Shown here one piece after another: positions 12,121 to 23,800 of a stretch of 64,000 bases of DNA (within the stretch, counting starts at the first letter, position 1; each line of letters begins with the position of its first letter). Position numbers and translations under genes: made by a program. Below the pieces are notes generated by a model, which was given only the letters and a program-made list of their open reading frames with translations, searched no databases and had not been told where the DNA came from. Source of the stretch: Glandiceps talaboti (lineage: Eukaryota; Hemichordata; Enteropneusta; Spengelidae); NCBI RefSeq assembly GCF_964340395.1, contig NC_135565.1:19132709-19196708 (forward strand). The letters run 5' to 3'.

Positions 12121-14319
12121 TATTTTCTGACTTTATGACACCCCCCCCCCTTTCCTAGGGTTCTGGGTACGACTGTATCAAATTGCTGTCTACACATCTG
12201 ATACCAAAACACTGTGGCTTTTGATACTACGAATTGATGTAATATTATCCAGATGACCATGTCCTCGCTACGGAGGATAAAAGTATCGTGTTATCGTAGT
12301 TATATCAAAGTGACCAATAGTGAATTCAGTGAGTCCTATTGTATATCACTATAAAGCTATCACAATCGAACGGACACTGTGACACAGACGTTTCTGTTTT
12401 GAAATGATCTCTAACAAATCTTTATCTGCAGGCTATTTTTTCACGATGTTTACTCCTGTGAGATCCACTCCTCTACTCATGATCACAACAAGAAAGTGAT
12501 TCACTGCATGATTGTCAGCAGATATTTGACTTTTCAGTATTGTTTCACACGGACTCGTGTAGAGACTTGTGCTGCAAAAACAACCAACTAATTTAAATGT
12601 ACTACTGACTACTGTCTCCTGCGTACCTTTTCTACCCGTCTCTTATGTCTCCAGATATAAAATACAAAAAGAACTAAATTCTATCAATATATTTACAATG
12701 CATGCAATAAACTTGCTTTTAAATGCAATAGGTTTTAGTATACATCATCAGCCAGCGAACAATAGCGTTTTTCAACATACACCACAAACTACGCCCATAT
12801 CTTATGAGAGACATTAGTACATTCTTATGCTCAAACATAAAAACTTGATGACTTTCAATTTGAATATTGTTTGCATAAATACACCCGATGCGACTGTAAT
12901 TTCATTGGAGATCCCTTAGTAATTACAAAGGGGAGGGGGGGGGGGGCAGTGGAAATCAAGCCATAGGAATACAGGGAGGTTAACATTTTCTAACAAAGTG
13001 GCCCTCCCTCAATCTTTTTTTTCTCTAAAACATGACCTCCCCTAGTTCATATTATTTTTTTAATGAAACGGGATATGAGTCCCAGAATCAATGGTAAGGA
13101 CATGATCCCATAACTGCCACCATATTGGTTGTTTCCCAATACAACCACCAGTGAATTTGTACAAAGGCTCCTCTTTGATTAATTACCATATTTGGACTTA
13201 ATTGGCAGAGGTGAAGGCCAGAACTCCCAAAGTCTAACTGGACGCACTGCCAAACTTTATCGAGACCAAAGTCAACATTCCCACTCCATCACTTCATCAA
13301 TTAAGTTATCACCTATATCAGACCACACTGTTCTCCTTCACTCATGTGAGACCCACTCCTCTCCTCACATTACAACTAACAATTGATTTACTGCATGGTT
13401 GTTAGCAGCGAATTGACTGTATATGTTCTTATATTACGGTACAATGGTGGCTCAGTCTGGTGCACATGCCACAGTTGCAACAGTAGGATGTAACACTGGT
13501 GGCAGCGACGGGATACCAAACCAACAAATTAATACAAAGTTAGATAATACAATGAGTCAAAGTAGAACTTGGTATTCCCCTTATTCCTTTTACCTTCCCC
13601 CTAGAACCGACTTGTAATATGTATGTGACCCCACCCTCATTCCCTCCCCCCCCCCTTGTAATTACGTAAGGCTCCCTTGTGGAACGTGCGAGCAAAGAGG
13701 TCCGAGTGTCCAACAAGTTTATTCATTCAAGACATTCGTGGTCCGGTATTGAGAGCATACTAGTGTTTGAGCCGATATTCGTAACGTATCTCAGGCATGT
13801 CGTGTGACAGTTGAGTCCTAATTTAAGTGTGTTGTTGGGGGTCAAAGGTCAACAAGCTAGCAACTGAAAAGTGACCTTAGGTTAGCAATAAATGCTTTTA
13901 AATGTACTCCACGGAATAAGTGAACGAAGAGGTTTCAAGTATCATATCAGCACGATGTTGGCAAGTTTCGATGTTAAGTTTCAAAAACAGTGGGAACGAT
14001 CAATTTCTAAGTCTCCGAATAAATATTGAGGGAGTATAGTTGATTGTTATTTCTGACTAGCTTTGGTACCGTATACGTCAAAGTACGTGTTTGCTGTTGT
14101 TGACAAAACTATGATGAAATATACAGTCACTGTATAATACCCTCTCCCTCATTTCGTGTTTGTGCTTCTTCTTATATGGCAATGTATTTTTTTCTCTCAA
14201 ATATTAGTATTAATCGTTGCGGACATTTGGTAAGCGCTGATAATTACGAGCCATCTGTGGTTTATGTTTCAGAAATTTTGAATTTTGACTTCTCTCCCTC
14301 TCCCCCCATCTTATGTCGC

Positions 14320-14321
<2 letters not shown>

Positions 14322-14367
<46 letters not shown>

Positions 14368-14481
14368 GCTCGCTCGCTCTGCCCCTGTCTTTCCTCAGTC
14401 GCTCCCTCTTTCCCTCTCGCTCTTTTTCTACTCTGTTTGTTTGAGTTTGTGTTTGTGTTTGTGTTTGTGTTTGTTTGTTTG

Positions 14482-14528
<47 letters not shown>

Positions 14529-14532
14529 GCGT
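14322..14532. repeat. (GTCT)n, (GTTT)n and (GT)n cluster
   Basis: A GTCT run at 14322-14366, then unique pyrimidine-rich sequence, then GTTT and GT runs at about 14427-14532. Confidence 0.9.
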
Positions 14533-14953
14533 GCGTAACATCGGCATTTTCAAATGAAACAAAACGAACGGATGTAATGTGTCGAACTGAAAACAGCGTA
14601 TAATCAATAACATGGTGTAAAAGACAAATTACTCCTCAAATGATCCGAGTTTGTTTCGAAATACCGCCATGACAATAAATTCTACATCGCCAACCACATC
14701 AGAAAACTTCATATGAAGTAGATTTGTCCGACAATCTTGTTACGCACTGTCATAAATAACCAACCAACTATACATGAACAAATAGACCTTGACAAACAAG
14801 TTATTATAACTAGTCGTGTGACGACCGGAAGAGCGTGCAACTCAGGATCCGAGTGACGACTTGTTGCGACCTTCTAGCTCTGATTCCCAGGATCATTTAT
14901 ATTCTCTATCATCAATATTGCATTGAGTACTGTTCTATCCGCTTTATCTAAAT

Positions 14954-15108
14954 TAGAGAGAGAGGGCGAGAGAGGGAGGGAGAGGGGAGAGAGAGGGGGA
15001 GAGAGAGAGAGAGGAGAGAAGGGAGGAGAGAGAGAGGGGAGAGTGAGAGAGAGGGGGAGAGAGAGGGTGAGAGAGAGAGAGCAATAGAGAGAGAGAGCGC
15101 GCGAGAGA
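14954..15108. repeat. (GA)n-rich purine tract
   Basis: About 155 bp of almost pure purine, mostly GAGAGA with GGG interruptions, ending near 15108. Confidence 0.9.
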
Positions 15109-15183
15109 GGGCAAGCGCGTTTCATTCTTCTTTCGCTAAGTAGAGTGCTCAGTCACCTTGGAGAGCATATCATACTCGTCTTC

Positions 15184-15188
<5 letters not shown>

Positions 15189-15250
<62 letters not shown>
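15189..15250. repeat. (TA)n microsatellite
   Basis: About 62 bp of TA dinucleotide. Confidence 0.95.
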
Positions 15251-15252
<2 letters not shown>

Positions 15253-15784
15253 CCTCGCGCTATCCCTCTCATACATAGGTTTCAAATTTCTCACGAGGAA
15301 AGCAACAGCCACGTTATGCATCGAGGTGCGCATAATGCGAAACTTGTAATGATTAAAACGTCACGACGACGAGGGTAGCAGGCCGGTCTGCTGAGTCGTG
15401 TACATTCACAGAGCGACACTTTCTTGTAGACAATATCAGAAATCATATAGGTTTGAAGTGGCAAACTTCAAGGCAAGGGTTTCAGTTCTAGGTTCTCTCA
15501 TTTAGTGTTATCCTATCCTTGTATTCGTGAGATTTAGATAGGATTATTCTTTTATTGTGTCTGGTTTTAAACTTTTTGTAGGGTGGATTTCGTCATTTTA
15601 ATGCCGTCATTTTCGGTTTCGGTATTCATGGCACGTGAAGAAAAAACTGTACGTAAATAACAATTGCTTTCTTGAAATCGTGATGCAAAACAACATGATG
15701 AACGAATCCCCCCCCCCCCTGAAGAAAATGTCATGTATTAAACCATGCACAAGCCATTTAGAACAAAAATATGAAATATATACT

Positions 15785-16020
15785 CCAGTCGTTCTACGTC
15801 ACGACAACACGTGTCTACGTCACTGGTTCAGCTGTGTTCGAAATATGAGTCAAAATGTTCAAAATTGCCATTACCTTTCCCGGGCCCAATTTTTCTTTGA
15901 TATTACCGGCGCTGGTATAATTATGTTATTCTCGAACTTCATTCAGCCGGAAAATACTCTTGACCTACTCGTCTAGCTACTCGTAGTGACAAAGGCCCCT
16001 TTGGTCACCTGTATTTCCTT
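15785..16020. repeat. Dispersed repeat, family C
   Basis: This is the counterpart of 9258-9510. Shared blocks include TACGTCAC near the left and ACTCGTAGTGACAAAGGCCC near the right. It ends just before the hairpin at 16047-16200, so the two may be parts of one larger element. Confidence 0.45.
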
Positions 16021-16046
16021 GGCTCAGCGAAGGAAATAATGGGTAA

Positions 16047-16200
16047 GCAATAAACCGCCCCCTGGGAATGGCATACCACTTGGTTTTGACCAGTGAACGA
16101 AATGTATTATGCACGAGGTATCGCTCGTGCATATATTGAGTTCACTGGTCAAAACCGAGTGGTATACCATTCCCAGGGGTGGTTTATCGCTATTATATTA
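16047..16200. repeat. 154-bp foldback (hairpin-forming) element
   Basis: Nearly the whole segment is palindromic, with arms of about 70 bp. The outer blocks are AAACCGCCCCCTGGGAATGG and its inverted counterpart at 16172-16196. The middle blocks are TTTTGACCAGTGAAC and GTTCACTGGTCAAAA. The centre is GCACGAG-GTATCG-CTCGTGC. No coding sequence is present. It is consistent with a foldback or MITE-type element. Confidence 0.8.
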
Positions 16201-17142
16201 TGCCAGTGTATTGAAAAAAAAGAAACACGATAAGACGTAACGTTTTCTGGTTTCATTTGCACCACGTCCCTGCACGGACTACAATGTTCGTAGAAACAGT
16301 GAACATCAAAATTTGGACACGTGCCAACTGTGCATTATCGCTCATTTTAGACGCGCTAGTTTGATGTCTAGACCAATCAGATCTCTCTATTTGCGCCATC
16401 AATATAGTGGTATAATATAATAAATATAAACGTCTAACTATTCCAGCGATATACCATCATAACATTAACAAGTATTTTTTTCTTACAGAAACCACGTAGT
16501 TTAGAAGGGGCACGCATTAGTTGTTTTGTCTGTATTTTAGTTCTGCCGTCCTATGATAGTGGAAAATTCTCCGTATTTGAATGAGAAAAATCCCTTTTCC
16601 ACTTTTGTTAGCTAGAGATAAAAATAACTGAATGTACACACGAGTTCATTCATGTCTTATATTTCATCCATGCACACGAGAAACAGTGACACGTGTTATA
16701 ATACATATCAATAACTCTGCAGCACTTCCTGTGGTGCCTTCAATTATTGTACTCGCGCGTGTACACTGAGAATAAAAACTGACTGCACAAAGATGTATGT
16801 CCGGTCTCGATATCAACAATTAGCCATATCGACAGTTTTGATAAATTTTACGAAACCACTGATTTTGATCACCACGTCCCACTATGTGGTAACTTTCGAT
16901 AGGATCTCCAGCCTCTCATACTTTTGTAACCCGTATGTCATGACGCTGTCATATTCAAATTGCTTTCTGTCGTGTTGAAAGTTGACATATAAGACTTATG
17001 AGGTCACGTTCTCATTTTTTAAATCATTTCAAAGTTTCTTCACATTCAATAAAAATACCACTCAAATTGTAAAAAGTTATATTTTTGAGCGAAAATAGTG
17101 GTAAGAAGTAATAATAAAAATGAAAGAAAAAGTCGTTTAGGT

Positions 17143-17209
17143 CACGTGATTGATGTCAAGATTACAGTTACTCGGCAGCGAAACTATTGAGTCACTTATT
17201 CTGACGTCA
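17143..17209 (+). promoter_or_regulatory. ETS gene promoter-proximal E-box and CRE
   Basis: CACGTG lies at 17143-17148 and a full TGACGTCA palindrome at 17202-17209, 59 bp apart start to start. The CRE is 104 bp before the ATG at 17306. In other animals such sites bind bHLH-leucine-zipper factors (USF, MITF/TFE, Myc types) and CREB/ATF factors. No clear TATA box was seen. That this is the promoter is inferred from position. Confidence 0.45.
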
Positions 17210-17305
17210 ACAGTCCATCCGGCCAGTCTAATTTTCGTTCGACGAATTCGCATCGAGTTAAGGGGAGCAAGTAGTTGACAGTTTGGCAGAAGTACTGATA
17301 CCGCC

Positions 17306-17465
17306 ATGACTACAGAATCTCGTTTTCACGTCTCGTTGCAGAATTCACCACCTGATCATTTAGATTGGGACTTTGAGACGATGGCCGAAATTGTGGACCG
17401 CGAGATGAATACGCAGACGAAATCAGACAAGTGGCGGGTTTATTCTCAGTACGGCGTCCCACCAG
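17306..17465 (+). CDS. ETS gene exon 1 (residues 1-53)
   Basis: It encodes the N-terminal leader, with no named domain. The segment [16 protein letters not shown] is acidic and could be a short helix. The donor CCACCAG|GTAGGG leaves phase 1. Confidence 0.8.
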
Positions 17466-17892
17466 GTAGGGTTCAACTGAGCTTTAATTTCTTGGTAGAT
17501 TCCATTGCGTCATCATATTCACAACACTGAGCATAGTCAAACTCAGAGTCTGCATCATCTGCAGTGCTAACCCGCCCGCTCTATGTAACAACAATTTTCT
17601 GTTAAAAAATGAAATTTCAACTCATTATATCAACAACCATTTTGGAAGTGAATCTCCCTTCTTCTTGGTTGTCTCATCACGATTATCAAGACTGTACATA
17701 CTCCGATGGTCTCTGGTCACGTGTCAATCAGTCTTGCACAAATATTCTGATTTTAAATACAGCTGATTAATATAGCCGTCCAATGCTCAAGAATGGTGAT
17801 ATTAATATTGTGCATGCAGTTTCTTTGTAAACACACTGCGTGTTTCCGAGTGTGCATCAGTCAGTCAGTCAGTCAGTCAGTCAGTCAATCAC

Positions 17893-17985
<93 letters not shown>

Positions 17986-20727
17986 TCATTGTTGCATAGA
18001 CATTCAAGTAAAGTTCTCTTCTTGTCGCAATTAGCTCTGTTGTCTCAAGAAACAGAGCGAATACATATATATTTGTGTTATTTGTATTAATTTTTCTAAA
18101 AACATGGCATTGTTTTGTTTTGCAAGGAAATGACGTATCAAAAGGAGCTAGACACTCGACACATATTATTATGAAACTAGTTTTTCGTTTGTCAAATCAG
18201 AAAGCTATAGCTATGTTACGCATATGCGTAGGCAGTGGACGATACAAATTTATCAATAGTCAAAGCTAATATTTTAGAAATTCTGTGCATCCAACGAAAT
18301 CTAGTTTTCAACACGAATGCTGGATGAGACCTTACTTCGTTTTGTTTTTTGTCAGCCGTAAGTAATAATGCTATCATAAAGTGTTGTCGTTGTCAGTAAC
18401 ATTATTAAAGTCCATTGCAACTGAAACAGTGTCTTCGGCCTCTGGCTCGGCGAAAATCTTACGAAAGTGACATTGCTACATTGCTTTGCCTGGTGTAACA
18501 AATTTCTTAGCATTGCTGATTTACTAGTTTGGGTAAACAAACACCATGCTTACTAGCATTGCTGCCTTGACAGGGTTCATTACTAAGACTGCTAGATTTC
18601 ATCGTCTGGCTAAATACTAACATTTCTTCATTTAATTCCTGTGATTATATTTACTTTGGCAGTTAGTTATATTGTAACAGTGAATGATTTGAATGATTTG
18701 CAATAATGCTACTTCACTTGATGAAAATGTAACAATGTAAGAAAGATTTTGTCGAGACAGACGATAAAATGTGGCAATATTAGGAATTTTGAAGAGCCAG
18801 ACGATAAAATGTGACAATATTAGTAAGATTTTTGTAGAGCCAGACGATAAAACGTGGCACTGTTAGTAAGATTTTTGTTGAGCCAGACGATAAAATGTGG
18901 TGACGTTAACGTTACACCCAATTTCACACTACCGTTCAGCTTTTCTGTTTGATACAACCACACAGAAAACCAATAAGAAACTGGACATGCTACACTTTAA
19001 GATAGCAAGATTGAATGAGTACAATTTCTGGCTACATTTTGTCTAAGTGAGTGAACTACACATGCCACCATACAAACATCATATGAACACCTCATGGGAC
19101 ATTTTAGGCGCTCTTCATCTGGTGTACTATTTGATACGAAGAAAAACATTGGCGCCCGAATGTCTGCATAGAGTTGCAATACATTTAAATGGTTTATTTC
19201 ATTTAGACTAAATGTACCAAAAAATGCGATCTTGCTATTGAAGTGTGGCCTATGCAGTTTCTTGTTGGTTTCTATGTGGTTGCATCTGAAAAGCTGAACG
19301 TAGTTGTGAAATTCATTGTATTTCTGTTCAGACAATTAAATTTAGTAGTAGATTTATTGTGAAGCGGACAATAATCAACGTTCTGTTCAGGGGGAATGAC
19401 AAAAAGTCAAACCATATTTATAACACACAACATAGCGGAAATATACCATGTTTTCTTTATTTCACCAGACGCAATGATGTCATTCTTTAATTTTTGAAAC
19501 GTGAGATCATCCTTTAGTGCTTACACCAAATACAAATGACAAATTCTCTGTCAATTCTTGGAAAAAGTGGTGGACGTTTCCTCTTCAAATCAAGTTGCAA
19601 AATGACGTTCAAGAATGGGTTGCTTGACACAAGAGGGCGTTGTTCAAGTTGACGAGTGAATTGTACCGGTATAAGAGTACTGTCACAGATAGGTTGTAAC
19701 CTGATCAGCTATAAATAAGGACAATGCGTAATAAATCAAATCATTACGGAACAAGGAACATTTTGATTAAACTTACATTTAGAAACCTTGTTCTAAGTGA
19801 TTCCCAAACAATGCTTCCAGTAAACGTATAACAAAGATGGTACATATTCAATGTTAATACATCTTTTTGGTGGCATTAAAATAGTTTTCTGACATTAGGG
19901 GAGAACCATTTGATATCTGGGGGGGGGGGGGGGAGTGGGTATGGCAGCAAATTTTTCCCCATCACTGTGATAACAATTTTTTTCTATTGTCACTCGGGCA
20001 TCAAATTATTTTTTCCATATGCAGAAGCAATGTAAACAGTTTTTCCTCGGTTACCAATTTTGCAGTACATCGCAACATTTTTTTTACTTCTGTCTGTTGG
20101 AACATTTGTTTTTCTCAAACCATTACGGGATCAAAACTTTTTCTCCTTCACCTGCCGACAATTTTTCCCCAAAATCCCCCCCCCCCCCGAAATCAAATGG
20201 TTCTCCCCTCAAGACTGGCTTTAAATGTGCCAAAAGTCATCACCTCCTTATAACATTATCAAACTGACACACATTGATACAAAACAATATATAGCAGATG
20301 CCGCTGGTGTGGACCTGCACCACAGGCACCAGCTATTTTTTTTTATCAATATGTCAGTTTGAATGTGTGATAAGAAGAAGACTTTCAGCACCATCAAAAC
20401 TAATTTCAATTGTCCACTACTGATTTTTCTTTATAACTTTAATTGTATACATGGAAATCTTACATCCCATAATACATGTATACATGTACATCAAATTTGA
20501 CGTCACATTTCGCATGTCTTTTAACACATGCAACTGTTTTTTCTGATAAATGTTCCAATTTAAAAACTTTCATATATATGTATATATATCGCGCATCACA
20601 TCCGGGTACCAGTTCTTCTGCGAGTTCGAATTCAATCACTTGAATTTCCGTTAAAATTTAGTCGTCCGAAGATCGCATTCAAGCGTGAAACTCTGAGTAA
20701 CGGCTCCGTACCATAACTTGTGTATTT

Positions 20728-20820
<93 letters not shown>

Positions 20821-20835
20821 TTTTGTTTCGTCGTT

Positions 20836-20876
<41 letters not shown>

Positions 20877-23800
20877 CATTACTGTATTCACTGATGATAC
20901 AGTTGTGTAATAAAGTTATTATAAAGTTATTATTATTAAAGTGTTGATTTTAAATTTCCGGAACACTTATAATGCAGGAAACAAAAACACAGAATTGTAA
21001 GTAAATTAAAGTAATCTGTGACAACCAAATCACAATGATGTGTTCGCACTTTGGATTGTTCCAAATCGTAAGGTTACACATTGAGAAATCGAGTTCATCC
21101 AAACATATACATCTTAATACATGCCTGGTGTTCACATGCCTGGTGTTCACTGTCTACAGATCCCCATACGTGGAGCATTGAAGAAACAGCATCGTGGTTT
21201 CTATGGCTCAGCGACTCATGTTCACTTCGGAATACATTCAGTAGTGAGGTGCTTCGATGTGGAGTAGACGGACCAAGACTATGTATGATGACAAAACAAG
21301 ACTTCCATAATGTATTTTATGAGTGTGGTGATAACCCGGATGTAGCATTCCACCATTTACAGTGTTGGAAAACAGGTAAGGTTTACTTGAATGTAATGCT
21401 TTGTTTTCGAGTACAGAGTCTGTAACTTTATGGTACGACGTTGTTTTGCTTCGTGTATTGAAATGCATTATATCACTACAACCACAGTGGACCCGCGCTA
21501 ACGCACGATTTCGACCAAATCCCGGATGTCACCTTGACATGTACTAGGATATGTTCAATCACGTGGAATGGTAACTGATGGAGCTCACATCAGGGGTCCA
21601 GATGTGACGTGAGTTATTTCGGTACCAAAAATTAAAATGACACATTACAGTCTCGGTTACCAAGCCTATTGTACTCCATCACGTGATCACGCTTTTCTAA
21701 ATGCCAATTTGCTCCTCAAAAGCGTTTGGTTCTTGTATAAATATATGTTTTGTACATTGCCATTAGTCGAGGTTAGGCCTAAGTTAATTACAGACTTTAC
21801 GACATTAGACTTTTTTGTGTTATACAGTGTTGTAGTCAGTCATCCCCTTACAGAGACATCATGGTGCCACCATGGATGGTGTCTACATAAGTCTGTCATA
21901 TAACTGCAACATTGTTTCATTGCATTGATGATCATTCAAGGTTAACAGACACAACAATGTCAACATCAGAAAACATTTGATGTTATCTCTGAAAACGAAC
22001 ATGAGGCATCACTCAAACCTATGTCGCCACCAAATAAACTACCTGAGTCAGTGAGTGTTACACTGTAACATTCTGTCTCGACATATGTGTTACACATAGT
22101 GAATTTCACAATACCGTTCAGCTTTTCTGTTTGATACAATCACGGCAAAACAAATAAGAAACTGAACATGCTACACTTTAAGATAGCAAGATTTAATGTT
22201 TGTGTACACTTTCTTGCTACATTTTCTCTAAGTGAAATGAACTACACGTGCCACCATACAGACATCAATGAACACTACAAAAGACTTCATCGGGTGTTTG
22301 ATACTAAGAAAAACATCGGCGCCCAAATGTCTGCATGGAGTTGCAATACATTGAAACGGTTTATTTCATTTAGACTATATGTAGCAAAAATCCGATCTTG
22401 CTACTCAAGTATGGCTTATGCAGTTTCTTTTTTGTTTCTGTGTGATTGTATCAAACAGAAAAGCTGCACAGTATTGTGAAATCCACTGTATTTGCAATGA
22501 CGCTTCCAGTAAGCGACAGAGTCAAAAGTGGCGACAGGTGATTGTTATGATATATCGTAGGCTGTACACAAAACTGTGATCTCGAGTGGTTAACGGGACA
22601 CCTATAGAGATAGCCCTTGTTAACGTTTACGATTCAATAACGAAATGTGTTTATTCAAACTTCTATATGTTGTGCCATTCTCAACATAAGTTTGACGTGT
22701 ACACGCTTACGTGCATGTAGTATCTCGCCATCGTGAATAATTGCTTGGGTCATCATAGCCATGCGAGTCCGACTGTAAAATTCCAACTAAGATTTTCAGT
22801 GACTTGTGTTTGTTAAATACCTCAGAATATTTTATCTGTGTAAGGCATAAGTGATGCAAAAGTCATAATTGAAGTATTTTGAATTATAGATGCCACATGG
22901 TTTTAACAATTCAACTAAAGGCTTATTAATCCTTTTTACGGAAGATCAATTTCCTAATAATAGTTTGAGTTTTAAAGAGAGATAGACGTGGTGATAATAT
23001 TACAATAGAAGACAAGAAGGGAACTGAGAAAGAAAAAAAAAAACATCTTCCAGTAAAAATATACAAATAAATGTATTGCTTTCGGAAATTTTGTAATTGA
23101 ATTTTTGAAGATAAGAAACATAAAGTTAAGAAAATACTCTTAAATGACGTCATTAAAAAATATGACATAAAGATGATATTTCCCAATATTTTTCTTCGCT
23201 CAGCCAAGAAAGATTAATAGGCAATGGGTCGTGTCGTTCAAGCCACAGACGAGTAGTGATAAAACCATGATGGTATAAGTACTATCACACCAGAGTGACT
23301 ATATAGTTTCAATAGGGAACTTGCAAACCCGCAAACTTGTAACCACAAACAATCAATTCATAGTTACCCTGACCATTGTGTGAGGTTTATTTTATCGGTA
23401 GCTCCAGATTGGGTATTACGGTAACCACGGACAACACTTCAGATTGCAAAGTGGGGTGGAAATATCTCTTCATAATAGGGAACTTGCAAACCTGCCATGT
23501 TGAATGTTGCATCATGGGAAATGTGATAATAAATACTAATCAAATAGTGTTACATTGTTTTCAACCACAAATGATCAATTCATAGTTGCCCTGACCATTG
23601 TGGGAGGTTTATTCTATCGGTAGCTCCTGATTAGACATTACGATAACCACAGATAATCCCATAGTCCTTTGCATCTGAGCATGCTCAGTCAGGATTGCAA
23701 GTTCCCTATTGTGCAGTACGATGATTTAGTACATCTCATACATAAGGGTTTTTTGTTACAAATCAAAGAAAGCAAAATACAGACACTGATAGTGAACAAA

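Larger units (their letters stand above)
17466..21159 (+). other. ETS gene intron 1
   Basis: It is 3.7 kb long and holds the CAGT/CAAT microsatellite, the 42-bp tandem repeats, a family B MITE, a poly-G/poly-C-ended element, a foldback at 20259-20362 and TA/GTT microsatellites. No additional exon was recognised. Confidence 0.7.

Noticed and set aside
12461-13418. Direct repeats at 12461-12532 and 13348-13418 as LTRs
   Set aside because: Similarity is partial (about 70 bp), and no primer site, polypurine tract or coding sequence lies between.
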